A DNA stretch of 64,000 bases from Streptomyces sp. SN-593 (GCF_016756395.1 NZ_AP018365.1:5273001-5337000); one strand, 5' to 3'; numbered from the stretch's first letter, positions 1 through 9,365 are shown. Notes: generated by a model not told the origin, from the letters alone. Numbers and translations are program-made.

Positions 1-1446
1 CGGGACGGGCCCCGGGCATCGGGCCGGTGTCGGGGTACGCCTCGTCTCCGGTCCGGTCCGTGGGCGCTCCTGCGGCCGCGGTGCGGACCGTGGGGCGTTC
101 CCTCGGCTGCGCCGGAGGACCTTCGCCAGGTGAAACGCGGTGGAGGTCCCTCGGACCGCGTCTTGGACCGTGCCCCGGGCCCCGCGCTGCGGGCCGGCAA
201 CGGTCGGCGCGCCGCGCCCGGCCCGGCTGGCGTGGAGCCGCGCCGCGGGCCGTCGTGCCGGTCGGCGGCCGGTGAGCCGGTGCGGGGCGCGGTCCCGGGG
301 CGATGTCGCGTCGGCCGGCGGTGATCGGGGTCCTCGTCCGGCCGGACCCGCCGTGGTACGGGTCGATCACGCCCTGCTCGGCGTCCGCCCCGATCGGGCA
401 GCCGCCCAGGAAGGGCGCGGCCGTCCCGTCCCGGCGTATCCGGCCGGAGGCGGGGGCTCCGGGCGGGCGGGGCTCCGGGCGGATGCGGGACGCCGTACGG
501 CCGTCGCCGGGATGAGCCCCAACCTCCCCCCACAGGTGGGGAGGCCCGGCAACCGCTGCGGGCCCACCCGCACTCAGCCATCCCGTCCGGTCCACAGGGG
601 TGAACGTCGGTTGCGGGGCACGTGCCGCGCGACGCCGCGGCCACCCTCCGGGCCGCGGGCCACGGTTCGCGGCCACGGGCCCCGGTCACGGTTCGCGGCC
701 GACGGCCCGGAGGCGGCTGGCGGCGCGGGTCGGCGCCTCCTCGGACCGCCCCGCTCCGGCTTCGCCCGGGCCACGGGTCGCGGGCCGTGGGCCGTGGGTC
801 GCGGAACGGTGTTCTTCCGTGCGGCCCCGCCCCGCCCCGCCCCGGACCCCGACGCGCGGGTCGCGGGTCGCGGGTCGCCGGACGGCCGGTGGCGCGCCGC
901 GGGACGGCGGTTCCCCGGGCGGGGCCCGCCCCCCGGCGATGATGGCGAACTCCCCTGGAAAACCCGCGGGAAGGCCGGGAGGCCGCCGGCGGGTCCACGG
1001 TTTCCCGGGGGAGGACGCATGCTTGACGTATGGACTTCCTCGGGGATCGGTGGGGGCCGGGTATGGCGGAGATGACAGCGGCGGGCGCACGGGCGCGGTC
1101 GTCCGCGTCCGTACCCGGTACGAACGGCGGGCGGGACGCCGCGCGGAGCGCGCCGTCCGGCGCGGGCTCCGCGTCCGCGACCGCCCAGGCGGCGCCGGTC
1201 GCCGGGCCGGACGCGCGGGCGTCCGCCGCGGCGCGCGGCACCTCGTCCGCGGTGCGCTCGGCCGCACCGGCCGGTGCGGGCGCCCCAACAGGGCCCGCAA
1301 CCAGGCCGGATACCGGTGTCGGCGCCGCCCACGGCGCCGGGTCGGCCGGGCCGTCGGACACCGGGAGCGGGGGACCGCATAACGCTTCGGTGCAGAAGTC
1401 CGGACGCGATGCGGCGAATCGTCCGGCGGCGAGGCACCATGGGTGG
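1..1446. other. gene-free, low-complexity GC-rich stretch upstream of shbA
   Basis: No reading frame here looks like a protein: every open frame is Arg/Pro/Gly/Ala-rich low complexity with no recognisable motif, and frames on both strands overlap each other. Positions about 601-900 consist of degenerate short repeats built on CGCGGG and GCCACGG words. Positions 526-551 can fold into a small CCTCCCC/GGGGAGG hairpin. The one clear signal is the inverted copy of a GMC oxidoreductase segment at 353-412, listed separately. The stretch may carry the shbA promoter close to its 3' end and decayed genes further upstream, but neither is proven. Confidence 0.6.
353..412 (-). repeat. perfect 60-bp inverted copy of a GMC oxidoreductase segment (gene relic)
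   Basis: Read on the minus strand, these 60 bases are identical, base for base, to 18841-18900 in the GMC oxidoreductase gene, and they encode FLGGCPIGADAEQGVIDPYH. The next base (413) also matches, and weaker similarity continues to about 424 (9 of 12 matches), giving TAAP where the intact gene gives MTAH. Beyond that there is no similarity and no open gene. Identity at all third codon positions points to a recent copying event rather than an old paralogue. Inference: remnant of a duplicated GMC oxidoreductase gene. Confidence 0.85.
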
Positions 1447-2064
1447 ATGCCTGACGACGAGCCCCCGGCCATCGGTGCCCTCGTTCGTCGCGCTGTCGAC
1501 GGGGACCAGCGGGCCACGCACGACCTGCTCGCCGCCGTCCACCCCCTCGCCGAGCGCTACTGCCGCACGAGGCTGTCCCGGTTGCCCGGCGACGCCCGGC
1601 ACTTCGTGGACGACCTCGCCCAGGAGGTGTGCCTCGCGGTGCTGTGCGCGCTGCCGCGCTACCGCGACCTGGGCCGGCCGTTCGAGGCGTTCGTGGTGTC
1701 GATCGCCTCGCACAAGATCGCCGACCTCCAGCGGGCCGCGATGCGCGGGCCCGGCGCCGCGGTGCCGTCCGACGAGATGCCGGAGAAGCCGGACGACTCG
1801 CTCGGGCCCGAGGAGCGCGCGCTGCTGAACAGCGACGCCGCCTGGGCCCGCAAGCTGCTCGCCCGGCTCCCCGACCACCTGCGCGAGCTGGTGCTGCTGC
1901 GGGTCGCGGTGGGCCTGAGCGCGGAGGAGACCGGACGGGTGCTGGGCATGTCGCCCGGCGCCGTACGCGTCGCCCAGCACCGCGCGCTCAGCCGGCTGCG
2001 GGCGATCGCGGAGGAGTCCGGCGCGGTGTCGGAGGAGCAGGACGCGCCGGGCCTGAGCGCCTGA
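1447..2064 (+). CDS. shbA: ECF-type RNA polymerase sigma factor, ShbA family
   Basis: Predicted 205-residue sigma-70 factor with region 2 (about residues 10-85, with FVDDLAQEVCLAVLCALPRY and FEAFVVSIASHKIADLQR) and region 4 (about 135-190, with LPDHLRELVLLRVAVGLSAEETG followed by the helix-turn-helix GAVRVAQHRALSRLR). There is no anti-sigma gene next to it. In Streptomyces the ShbA factor sits just upstream of guaB and drives transcription of the principal sigma gene hrdB; the position and length here agree. The open frame continues upstream to 1030 as Ala/Gly/Arg-rich low complexity, so the ATG at 1447, where sigma similarity begins, was chosen; no strong ribosome-binding site decides it. 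Function is inferred from family and synteny. Confidence 0.8.
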   Translation: MPDDEPPAIGALVRRAVDGDQRATHDLLAAVHPLAERYCRTRLSRLPGDARHFVDDLAQEVCLAVLCALPRYRDLGRPFEAFVVSIASHKIADLQRAAMRGPGAAVPSDEMPEKPDDSLGPEERALLNSDAAWARKLLARLPDHLRELVLLRVAVGLSAEETGRVLGMSPGAVRVAQHRALSRLRAIAEESGAVSEEQDAPGLSA

Positions 2065-2250
2065 CCGTCTCCGGGCGACCCGGCGACGGGGTGCTCGGCG
2101 GCCGGGCCGCCCGGGTGCCCGGCGACCGTTCACCGGCCGGGCGGAGGGTGGCGAACCCGACAGACCGGACGGCTCCGGGCGGTCGGGGGAATAGCGGCGC
2201 AGCCACTACCATTGGACAACTCGCCGGGCAAGACCATTCGGGAAGGTGTC

Positions 2251-3750
2251 ATGTCGCTGAACGCCGACGGAGTAGCCGAGAAGTTCGCCACGCTCGGACT
2301 GACCTACGACGATGTGCTGCTGCTCCCCGGAGCCTCCTCGGTGCTGCCCAACCAGGTGGACACCTCCTCGCTCATCTCGCGGAACGTCCGGGTCAACATC
2401 CCGCTGCTCTCCGCGGCCATGGACAAGGTCACCGAGGCGCGGATGGCGATCGCGATGGCCCGCCAGGGCGGCGTCGGCGTGCTGCACCGCAACCTCTCGA
2501 TCGAGGACCAGGTCAGCCAGGTCGACCTGGTCAAGCGCTCCGAGTCCGGCATGGTCAGCGACCCGATCACGGTCCGGCCGGAGGCCACCCTCGGCGAGGC
2601 CGACGCGCTGTGCGCCCGGTTCCGGATCAGCGGCGTGCCGGTCACCGACGAGGCGGGCCGGCTGCTCGGCATCGTCACCAACCGCGACATGGCCTTCGAG
2701 TCCGACCGCAGCCGCGAGGTCCGCGAGGTCATGACCCCGATGCCGCTGGTCACCGGCACGGTCGGCATCTCCGGCACCGACGCGATGGCGCTGCTGCGCC
2801 GGCACAAGATCGAGAAGCTGCCGCTGGTCGACGAGGACGGCAGGCTCCAGGGCCTGATCACCGTCAAGGACTTCGTCAAGGCCGAGCAGTACCCGCACGC
2901 CGCCAAGGACTCCGACGGCCGGCTGCTGGTCGGCGCGGCCGTGGGCGCGAGCCCCGAGGCGCTGGACCGGGCCCAGGCGCTCGCCGCCGCCGGCGTGGAC
3001 TTCCTGGTGGTCGACACCTCCCACGGCCACAACAGCAACGCGCTGGACTGGATGGCCAAGATCAAGTCCAGCGTCCAGGTCGACGTGGTCGGCGGCAACA
3101 TCGCCACCCGCGACGGCGCCAAGGCGCTGCTGGACGCGGGCGTGGACGGCGTCAAGGTCGGTGTCGGCCCCGGCTCCATCTGCACCACCCGGGTGGTCGC
3201 CGGCATCGGCGTCCCCCAGGTCACCGCGATCTACGAGGCCGCGCAGGTCTGCATCGAGGCCGGGGTGCCGGTCATCGGCGACGGCGGCCTCCAGTACAGC
3301 GGCGACATCGGCAAGGCACTGGCCGCGGGCGCGAGCAGCGTCATGCTCGGCAGCCTGCTGGCCGGGTGCGAGGAGTCCCCCGGGGAGCTGCTGTTCATCA
3401 ACGGCAAGCAGTTCAAGTCCTACCGCGGGATGGGCTCGCTCGGCGCGATGCAGTCGCGCGGGCAGGGCCGGTCGTACTCCAAGGACCGCTACTTCCAGGC
3501 CGAGGTCTCCTCCGACGACAAGCTGGTCCCCGAGGGTGTCGAGGGGCAGGTCGCCTACCGCGGCCCGCTGTCGGCGGTCCTGCACCAGTTGGTCGGCGGG
3601 CTGCGCCAGACCATGGGCTACGTGGGCGCGGAGAGCATCGCGGAGATGGAGTCGAAGGGCCGGTTCGTGCGGATCACCGCCGCCGGGCTCAAGGAGTCCC
3701 ACCCGCACGACATCCAGATGACCGTCGAGGCCCCCAACTACCACGGGTGA
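2251..3750 (+). CDS. guaB: IMP dehydrogenase
   Basis: Oxidises IMP to XMP with NAD+, the first committed step to GMP. The 499-residue protein has the full family layout: a TIM-barrel half beginning TYDDVLLLPG, two CBS domains at about residues 100-215 (DPITVRPEATL, VMTPMPLVTG), then the catalytic half with GVGPGSICTTR, where Cys311 is the nucleophile, and a mobile-flap region after residue 390. The ATG at 2251 follows GGAAGG by a normal spacing; an upstream in-frame TTG at 2212 is less likely. It is followed 187 bp later by the related guaB3, and guaA lies about 16 kb downstream, so GMP synthesis genes are near but not in one operon. Confidence 0.97.
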   Translation: MSLNADGVAEKFATLGLTYDDVLLLPGASSVLPNQVDTSSLISRNVRVNIPLLSAAMDKVTEARMAIAMARQGGVGVLHRNLSIEDQVSQVDLVKRSESGMVSDPITVRPEATLGEADALCARFRISGVPVTDEAGRLLGIVTNRDMAFESDRSREVREVMTPMPLVTGTVGISGTDAMALLRRHKIEKLPLVDEDGRLQGLITVKDFVKAEQYPHAAKDSDGRLLVGAAVGASPEALDRAQALAAAGVDFLVVDTSHGHNSNALDWMAKIKSSVQVDVVGGNIATRDGAKALLDAGVDGVKVGVGPGSICTTRVVAGIGVPQVTAIYEAAQVCIEAGVPVIGDGGLQYSGDIGKALAAGASSVMLGSLLAGCEESPGELLFINGKQFKSYRGMGSLGAMQSRGQGRSYSKDRYFQAEVSSDDKLVPEGVEGQVAYRGPLSAVLHQLVGGLRQTMGYVGAESIAEMESKGRFVRITAAGLKESHPHDIQMTVEAPNYHG

Positions 3751-3937
3751 TCCACCGTGCGGCCCCCCGGCGGCACCGCCCGGGGGCGCCGGGACCCCGC
3801 CGTGGCCGGTCGCGTCGTACGCCGCGCCCCTCGGCGGGCGCCGCCCGCCGCGTGCTTGCCCCGGGGTGGGCGGAAGCACCCGCTTCGGGGGGACCCGCCA
3901 TACTGGGGAGCGCTGGACGGACAGAGAGGCGTAGCAC

Positions 3938-5059
3938 GTGACAGAGATCGAGATCGGGCGGGGCAAGCGGGGCCGCAGGGCATACGCGTTCGACGACATC
4001 GCCGTGGTGCCCAGCCGGCGGACCCGGGACCCCAAGGAGGTCTCGATCGCGTGGCAGATCGACGCGTACCGCTTCGACCTGCCCTTCCTGGCCGCGCCGA
4101 TGGACTCGGTGGTGTCCCCGGAGTCGGCGATCAGGATCGGCAACCTGGGCGGCCTCGGGGTGCTGAACCTCGAGGGCCTGTGGACGCGGTACGAGGACCC
4201 TGAGCCGCTGCTCGCCGAGATCGCCGAGATCGACGACTCGCGGGCCACCGCGCGCCTCCAGGAGATCTACGCCGCGCCGATCCGCGAGGAGCTGATCGGG
4301 CAGCGGATCAAGGAGGTCCGCGACGCCGGGGTGACCACGGCGGCCGCGCTGTCGCCGCAGCGCACCGCGCAGTTCTCCAAGGCCGTGGTGGACGCGGGCG
4401 TCGACCTGTTCGTGATCCGCGGCACCACGGTGTCGGCCGAGCACGTCAGCGGGTCGCACGAGCCGCTGAACCTGAAGCAGTTCATCTACGAGCTGGACGT
4501 GCCGGTGATCGTCGGCGGCTGCGCCACGTACACCGCGGCGCTGCACCTGATGCGGACCGGCGCGGCCGGCGTGCTGGTCGGCTTCGGCGGCGGCGCCGCG
4601 CACACCACGCGGAACGTGCTCGGCATCCAGGTGCCGATGGCCACCGCCGTCGCGGACGTCTCGGCGGCCCGCCGGGACTACATGGACGAGTCCGGCGGCC
4701 GGTACGTGCACGTGATCGCGGACGGCGGCTTCGGCGCCAGCGGCGACCTGCCGAAGGCGATCGCGTGCGGCGCGGACGCGGTGATGATGGGCTCGCCGCT
4801 GGCCCGCGCCACCGACGCGCCCGGGCGCGGCTTCCACTGGGGCATGGAGGCGGTCAACACCGAGCTGCCGCGCGGCAAGCGGATGAACCTCGGCACCGCC
4901 GGGACCACCCAGGACATCCTGCTCGGCCCGTCGCACGCCCCCGACGGCTCGATGAACTTCTTCGGCGCGCTGCGCCGCTCGATGGCCACCACCGGCTACT
5001 CGGACCTGAAGGAGTTCCAGCGGGTCGAGGTCACGGTGTCGCCGACCCACCACCGCTGA
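3938..5059 (+). CDS. guaB3: GuaB3-family IMP dehydrogenase-related protein
   Basis: A 373-residue IMPDH/GMP-reductase-fold protein without CBS domains, the layout of the GuaB3 group that Actinobacteria carry beside guaB. It begins with an IMPDH-like AFDDIAVVPSRR segment. At the position of the IMPDH catalytic loop (GPGSICTTR in the neighbouring GuaB) it reads GFGGGAAHTTR, so His222 stands where the nucleophilic Cys would be, and ordinary IMPDH chemistry at that site is doubtful. The role of actinobacterial GuaB3 is not established as far as I know. The GTG start at 3938 lies 8 nt after AGAGAGGC. The gene ends before a strong hairpin at 5106-5149. Confidence 0.92.
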   Translation: MTEIEIGRGKRGRRAYAFDDIAVVPSRRTRDPKEVSIAWQIDAYRFDLPFLAAPMDSVVSPESAIRIGNLGGLGVLNLEGLWTRYEDPEPLLAEIAEIDDSRATARLQEIYAAPIREELIGQRIKEVRDAGVTTAAALSPQRTAQFSKAVVDAGVDLFVIRGTTVSAEHVSGSHEPLNLKQFIYELDVPVIVGGCATYTAALHLMRTGAAGVLVGFGGGAAHTTRNVLGIQVPMATAVADVSAARRDYMDESGGRYVHVIADGGFGASGDLPKAIACGADAVMMGSPLARATDAPGRGFHWGMEAVNTELPRGKRMNLGTAGTTQDILLGPSHAPDGSMNFFGALRRSMATTGYSDLKEFQRVEVTVSPTHHR

Positions 5060-5105
5060 CGCACCGCCGCCGGCGTGCGGCCGGGCGGCCCGCCCGGCCG
5101 CACCG

Positions 5106-5149
5106 GCGAAGGGGCCCGTACCGCTGCGACGCGGTACGGGCCCCTTCGC
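5106..5149. terminator. bidirectional hairpin terminator between guaB3 and the convergent membrane-protein gene
   Basis: A perfect 19-bp inverted repeat (GCGAAGGGGCCCGTACCGC and its complement) around a 6-nt loop lies between two convergent genes. There is no U-tract, which is usual for Streptomyces terminators. Confidence 0.85.
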
Positions 5150-5197
5150 CATGCCGCCGGGAGCGGCGGCCGGGTGGTCGGGTGGTGCGGTGGTCGC

Positions 5198-5830
5198 TCA
5201 GTTCTCGCCCATGCGCTTGGCCAGACCCGCGGCCGCGACCGCGGCGAACACCAGGAAGAACACCCGCATCGCGCCGAAGTCCGACTTCCACGCCTTGAAC
5301 AGGATGCCGAAGTGGTGGAAGAGCAGCGTGGCCACCGAGATGCTGCCGCCCTGCTCGCTGGCGTAGTGGCTGATGATCAGGGCGCCGCCGAAGATCTCGC
5401 CGAACATCACGGCGAGCACCGCGAGCACGGCCGCGAGGATCGGCATCGCGACGGTGCGGCCGCCGACCTTGCCCATCACCACGCCGATCAGCGCGCCGAC
5501 CGCGAGAGCGGCGTAGCGGAACTCGACGGTGGTGCCGTCGCTCTTGGCCAGGGCGCGCAGCAGGCCGCCGTAGGCGAGTGCCGCGACCAGGGCGACCGCC
5601 ACGCCGGCCACGATGCCGAGGCCGATGTTGTCGCGCCGCTGGGCGACGGCCGGCGGCGGGTACGCGTTCGGGTTGAAGGCCGGCGCGACCTGCGGGCCGC
5701 CGTAGGGGCCCTGCGGCTGGCCGTACGGGTTGCCGGCCGGCGGCGGCCCGTAGGGGTTGCCTCCCGCCGGGCCGGGGGCGAACGGGTTCTGGCCGGAAGG
5801 CTGCTGCGGAGGTGGGAAGTTGGCGCTCAC
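5198..5830 (-). CDS. Pro/Gly-rich N-terminus membrane protein of unknown function
   Basis: A 210-residue protein I cannot assign to a function. Residues 1-63 are a Pro/Gly/Asn/Tyr-rich cytoplasmic tail with NPYG and QPQGPYGG words, a type common on actinobacterial membrane proteins. Four hydrophobic segments follow at about 68-91, 104-122, 128-152 and 188-205. The GTG at 5830 (MSANFPPPQQ) was chosen because a GGGGGA stretch lies just upstream; an ATG-initiated frame 12 codons longer is possible. It is transcribed convergently with guaB3 and shares its terminator. A conserved Streptomyces membrane protein is likely, but no catalytic motif is visible. Confidence 0.75.
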   Translation of the reverse strand: MSANFPPPQQPSGQNPFAPGPAGGNPYGPPPAGNPYGQPQGPYGGPQVAPAFNPNAYPPPAVAQRRDNIGLGIVAGVAVALVAALAYGGLLRALAKSDGTTVEFRYAALAVGALIGVVMGKVGGRTVAMPILAAVLAVLAVMFGEIFGGALIISHYASEQGGSISVATLLFHHFGILFKAWKSDFGAMRVFFLVFAAVAAAGLAKRMGEN

Positions 5831-6055
5831 GAAAGGTTCCCCCGGGGACGGAAGCGGGTATCGCACACGGTTGCGTCCGTGCGATCAGTGACGCCGAAAT
5901 CTAGTAGTGGGGGGCGACAATCGGACAAGATGCTTGATCCGCTCGTTACAGGACCACGACACGCCCGCACAACCCCCGCCCCACGCGGCCCTGTCGCCCC
6001 GTGCCCGGGTGCGGCCGGGTGGCGCGACACCGCGGAGCTTCGAACGGGACGGCCC

Positions 6056-7336
6056 TCAGAGCCGGGCGGCGGCTCCCGCGGGGGTCGCGCCCCTGGTGTC
6101 GAGCAGGAGTTGGGCCTTGACCGCCAGCCCCTGGAGGTCGTAGGTGCGGTGGTGCTGGAGCAGCAGCGTCAGGTCGGCGTCGGCCGCGGCCTCCCACAGC
6201 GAGTCCGCGCGCGGCACCGGACGGTCGAGAACGCGCCACTGCGGCACGTACGGGTCGTGGTAGCACAACTGCGCGCCCAGCTCCGTCAGCCGGGTGCCGA
6301 TCTCCCGGGCCGGTGCGCCCTCCTGGTCGGCGAGGTCCGCCTTGTAGGTGACGCCGAGCAGCAGCACCCGGGCGCCGCGCAGCGACTTGCCGTGCTCGTT
6401 GAGCAGGGTCGCGGCGCGCTGCACCACGTAGCGCGGCATCCGGCCGTTGACCTCCTGGGCGAGTTCCACCATGCGCAGCGGGTGGCCGGGGGTGCGCGGG
6501 CGGCCGCCGCCGGCGCCGCCGGTGAAGTGGGGCGCTGCGTTGGGGTCCAGCGCGACCGCGTGGCCGCCGACGCCCGGCCCGGGGCGAAACGCCTGGAAGC
6601 CGAACGGCTTGGTCTCCGCGCAGCGGATCACGTCCCACAGGTCGACGCCGATGTCGTGGCAGTACACCGCCATCTCGTTGGCGAAGGCGATGTTCACGTG
6701 CCGGTAGTTGGTCTCCAGCAGCTTGACCGCCTCCGCCTCGCGGGGGCCGCGGGCGCGCACCACCCGCTCGCTGAGCCGGCCGTAGAACGCGGCGGCGGCC
6801 TCGGTGCAGGCGGGGGTGAGACCGCCGACCACCTTCGGGATGTGGGACAGCGGGTAGGCGCGGTTGCCGGGGTCGAGCCGGCTGGGGGCGTAGGCGAGGT
6901 GGAAGTCGCGGCCGGCCCGCAGCCCGCCGGCCTCGATCAGCGGCCGCAGGTACTCCTCGGTGGTGCCCGGGTGCACCGCCGACTCCAGGACCACGGTGGT
7001 GTGCGGGCGCAGGTGGCCGGCGAGCGCCCGGGCGGCGGCGGCGACCGCGGTCAGGTCCAGCGCGTTGTCCTCGCCGAGCGGGGTGGGCGCGCAGATCACC
7101 GCGGTCCTGACCCGGCCGAGCACCGCCGGGTCGCTGGTGGCGCGGAAGCCGCCGGCCAGCATCCGGCGCAGTTCGGCGGCGGCCAGGGTGCCGGGCGGCA
7201 CCCGGCCGGCGTTCACGTCGGCGGCCACGGCCGGGTCGGGGTCGTAGCCGATGGTGCCGACGCCGGCGGCGGTGGCCGCCTGCGCGAGGGGGAGACCGGT
7301 ATGGCCCAGTCCGAGTACGGCGAGGTCTGCGGGCAC
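6056..7336 (-). CDS. UDP-glucose/GDP-mannose dehydrogenase family protein, catalytic Cys replaced by Ala
   Basis: A 426-residue nucleotide-sugar dehydrogenase-like protein. It has an N-terminal NAD-binding fold (LAVLGLGHTGLPLAQAAT), CAPTPLGEDNALDLTAV, ESAVHPGTTEE, the central KLLETNYRHVNIAFANEM helix and a C-terminal Rossmann-like domain (LLLGVTYKADLADQEG). Family enzymes oxidise UDP-sugars to uronic acids in two steps through a thiohemiacetal on a Cys in PGPGxGGHC. Here the motif reads RPGPGVGGHAVALDP: Ala260 replaces that Cys (codon GCG). Full uronate formation by the usual route is therefore unlikely, and a one-step oxidation, a binding role or decay are alternatives. The GTG at 7336 has GGGAGAGGA upstream. 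It is divergent from glpD. Confidence 0.85.
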   Translation of the reverse strand: MPADLAVLGLGHTGLPLAQAATAAGVGTIGYDPDPAVAADVNAGRVPPGTLAAAELRRMLAGGFRATSDPAVLGRVRTAVICAPTPLGEDNALDLTAVAAAARALAGHLRPHTTVVLESAVHPGTTEEYLRPLIEAGGLRAGRDFHLAYAPSRLDPGNRAYPLSHIPKVVGGLTPACTEAAAAFYGRLSERVVRARGPREAEAVKLLETNYRHVNIAFANEMAVYCHDIGVDLWDVIRCAETKPFGFQAFRPGPGVGGHAVALDPNAAPHFTGGAGGGRPRTPGHPLRMVELAQEVNGRMPRYVVQRAATLLNEHGKSLRGARVLLLGVTYKADLADQEGAPAREIGTRLTELGAQLCYHDPYVPQWRVLDRPVPRADSLWEAAADADLTLLLQHHRTYDLQGLAVKAQLLLDTRGATPAGAAARL

Positions 7337-7658
7337 GGTTTCCGGTCCTCTCCCTGGAGCCGCCCTCCTGGCGAGACGTGCGCACGGGGTCACGAAGGGC
7401 TTTAAAGCAGGCTAACCAGACAATTGACTGATATGACCGCACGGCGCGCCGGGCAGCGCTGGCCGGTCGGCGCCGGGGCGGTCACTATCGGAAGGAGCGG
7501 GTAGGCGCGAGGTGGCCGGTCACCGGCCGCGCGCCCGGCCGCCGCACCGGCCGCGGCGCCAGCGCGAGGGCGCGGGCGCGGGCGGCACCGACGACCGGAC
7601 GGCAGCGAGACAGCGACACACCGAGCGACACCGTAGCGACGCAGTCACGGAGGCACGG

Positions 7659-9365
7659 ATGCGGACGACATCACTCGGCCCGGCGGAGAGGGCCCAGGCT
7701 CTGGCCCGAATGGCCGAGCACGAACTGGACATCCTGGTCGTGGGCGGCGGCGTGGTCGGCGCGGGCACCGCGCTGGACGCCGCCACGCGCGGCCTGTCCG
7801 TGGGCCTGGTCGAGGCCCGCGACTGGGCGTCCGGCACGTCGAGCCGGTCGAGCAAGCTCATCCACGGCGGCCTGCGCTACCTGGAGATGCTGGACTTCGC
7901 CCTGGTCAGGGAGGCGCTCAAGGAGCGCGGGCTGCTGCTGGAGCGGCTGGCCCCGCACCTGGTCAAGCCGGTGCCGTTCCTCTACCCGCTCCAGCACAAG
8001 GGCTGGGAGCGGCTGTACGCGGGCTCCGGCGTGGCGCTCTACGACGCGATGTCGATCTCCTCCGGCCACGGCCGGGGCCTGCCCGTGCACCGCCACCTCA
8101 GCCGCCGGCACGCGCTGCGGGTGGCGCCCGCGCTGCGCAAGGACGCCCTGGTCGGCGCCCTGCAGTACTACGACGCCCAGGTCGACGACGCCCGCCTGGT
8201 GGTGACGCTGGTGCGCACCGCGGCCTCCTACGGCGCCGTGGCCGCCAACCAGGCCCGCGTGGTCGGCTTCCTGCGCGAGGGCGAGCGGGTGGTCGGCGCC
8301 CGGGTCGAGGACCTGGAGGCGGGCGGCGAGTACGAGATCAGGGCCCGGCAGGTGGTCAACGCCACCGGGGTGTTCACCGACGACACGCAGGCGCTGATCG
8401 GCGAGCGCGGCCAGTTCCACGTCCGCGCCTCCAAGGGCATCCACCTGGTGGTGCCCAAGGACCGCATCCACTCCACCACCGGCCTGATCCTGCGGACCGA
8501 GAAGAGCGTGCTCTTCGTCATCCCCTGGGGCCGGCACTGGATCGTGGGCACCACCGACACCGACTGGGACCTGGACAAGTCCCACCCGGCGGCCTCCAGC
8601 GCCGACATCGACTACCTGCTCGGCCACGTCAACTCGGTGCTCTCCACCCCGCTGACCAGGGACGACGTCCAGGGCGTGTACGCGGGCCTGCGGCCGCTGC
8701 TGGCCGGGGAGTCCGACGCGACCAGCAAGCTGTCCCGCGAGCACACCGTGGCCCACCCGCTGCCGGGCCTGGTGGTGGTGGCCGGCGGCAAGTACACCAC
8801 CTACCGCGTGATGGCCAAGGACGCGGTGGACGAGGCGGTGCACGGCCTGGACCGCAAGGTCGCCGGCTGCTGCACCGAGGAGGTGCCGCTGCTGGGCGCC
8901 GAGGGCTACCAGGCGCTGTGGAACGGCCGGGCCCGCACCGCCGCCCGCACCGGCCTGCACGTCGCCCGGGTGGAGCACCTGCTCAACCGCTACGGCACGC
9001 TCGCCGAGGAGGTGCTGGCGCTGATCGCCGACGACCCCTCGCTCGGCGACCCGCTGCCGGCCGCCGACGACTACCTGCGCGCCGAGATCGTCTACGCCGC
9101 CAGGAGCGAGGGCGCCCGCCACCTGGAGGACGTGCTGACCCGCAGGACGCGCATCTCCATCGAGACCTTCGACCGCGGCACCGGAAGCGCCCGCCCCGCC
9201 GCGGAGTTGATGGCGCCGGTGCTGGGCTGGGACCAGGCGCAGATCGACCGGGAGGTCGAGTACTACGAGAAGCGCGTCGAGGCCGAGCGCGAGTCCCAAC
9301 TGCAGCCCGACGACCAGACCGCGGACGCCGCCCGGTTGGGCGCTCCCGATATCGTGCCTCTCTAG
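7659..9365 (+). CDS. glpD: glycerol-3-phosphate dehydrogenase (FAD, aerobic)
   Basis: Oxidises sn-glycerol-3-phosphate to dihydroxyacetone phosphate, passing electrons from FAD to the quinone pool at the membrane. The 568-residue protein has the dinucleotide-binding motif LVVGGGVVGAGTALD (about residues 27-40), the family signature TSSRSSKLIHGGLRYLE (60-76), GLRPLLAG in the middle and a C-terminal helical cap with DDYLRAEIVYAARSEGA. ATG 7659 follows GGAGG at 7649-7653, so earlier in-frame codons back to 7512 are not needed. A 320-bp gap containing an AT-richer patch (7400-7440) separates it from the divergent dehydrogenase gene and probably holds both promoters. A kinase gene follows 53 bp after its stop. 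Confidence 0.95.
   Translation: MRTTSLGPAERAQALARMAEHELDILVVGGGVVGAGTALDAATRGLSVGLVEARDWASGTSSRSSKLIHGGLRYLEMLDFALVREALKERGLLLERLAPHLVKPVPFLYPLQHKGWERLYAGSGVALYDAMSISSGHGRGLPVHRHLSRRHALRVAPALRKDALVGALQYYDAQVDDARLVVTLVRTAASYGAVAANQARVVGFLREGERVVGARVEDLEAGGEYEIRARQVVNATGVFTDDTQALIGERGQFHVRASKGIHLVVPKDRIHSTTGLILRTEKSVLFVIPWGRHWIVGTTDTDWDLDKSHPAASSADIDYLLGHVNSVLSTPLTRDDVQGVYAGLRPLLAGESDATSKLSREHTVAHPLPGLVVVAGGKYTTYRVMAKDAVDEAVHGLDRKVAGCCTEEVPLLGAEGYQALWNGRARTAARTGLHVARVEHLLNRYGTLAEEVLALIADDPSLGDPLPAADDYLRAEIVYAARSEGARHLEDVLTRRTRISIETFDRGTGSARPAAELMAPVLGWDQAQIDREVEYYEKRVEAERESQLQPDDQTADAARLGAPDIVPL

Noticed and set aside
1030..1446. N-terminal extension of the sigma factor frame by 139 residues
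   Set aside because: The extra part is Ala/Gly/Arg/Ser low complexity without sigma similarity, and the ECF domain with normal length begins at the ATG at 1447.
2180..2230. SigR-type (GGAAT...GTT) promoter before guaB
   Set aside because: GGGAAT is present but no GTT lies at the right distance.
2206..4248. 680-residue open frame on the minus strand opposite guaB
   Set aside because: It is antisense to a certain gene, with His/Asp/Val-rich composition typical of reversed GC-rich coding sequence.
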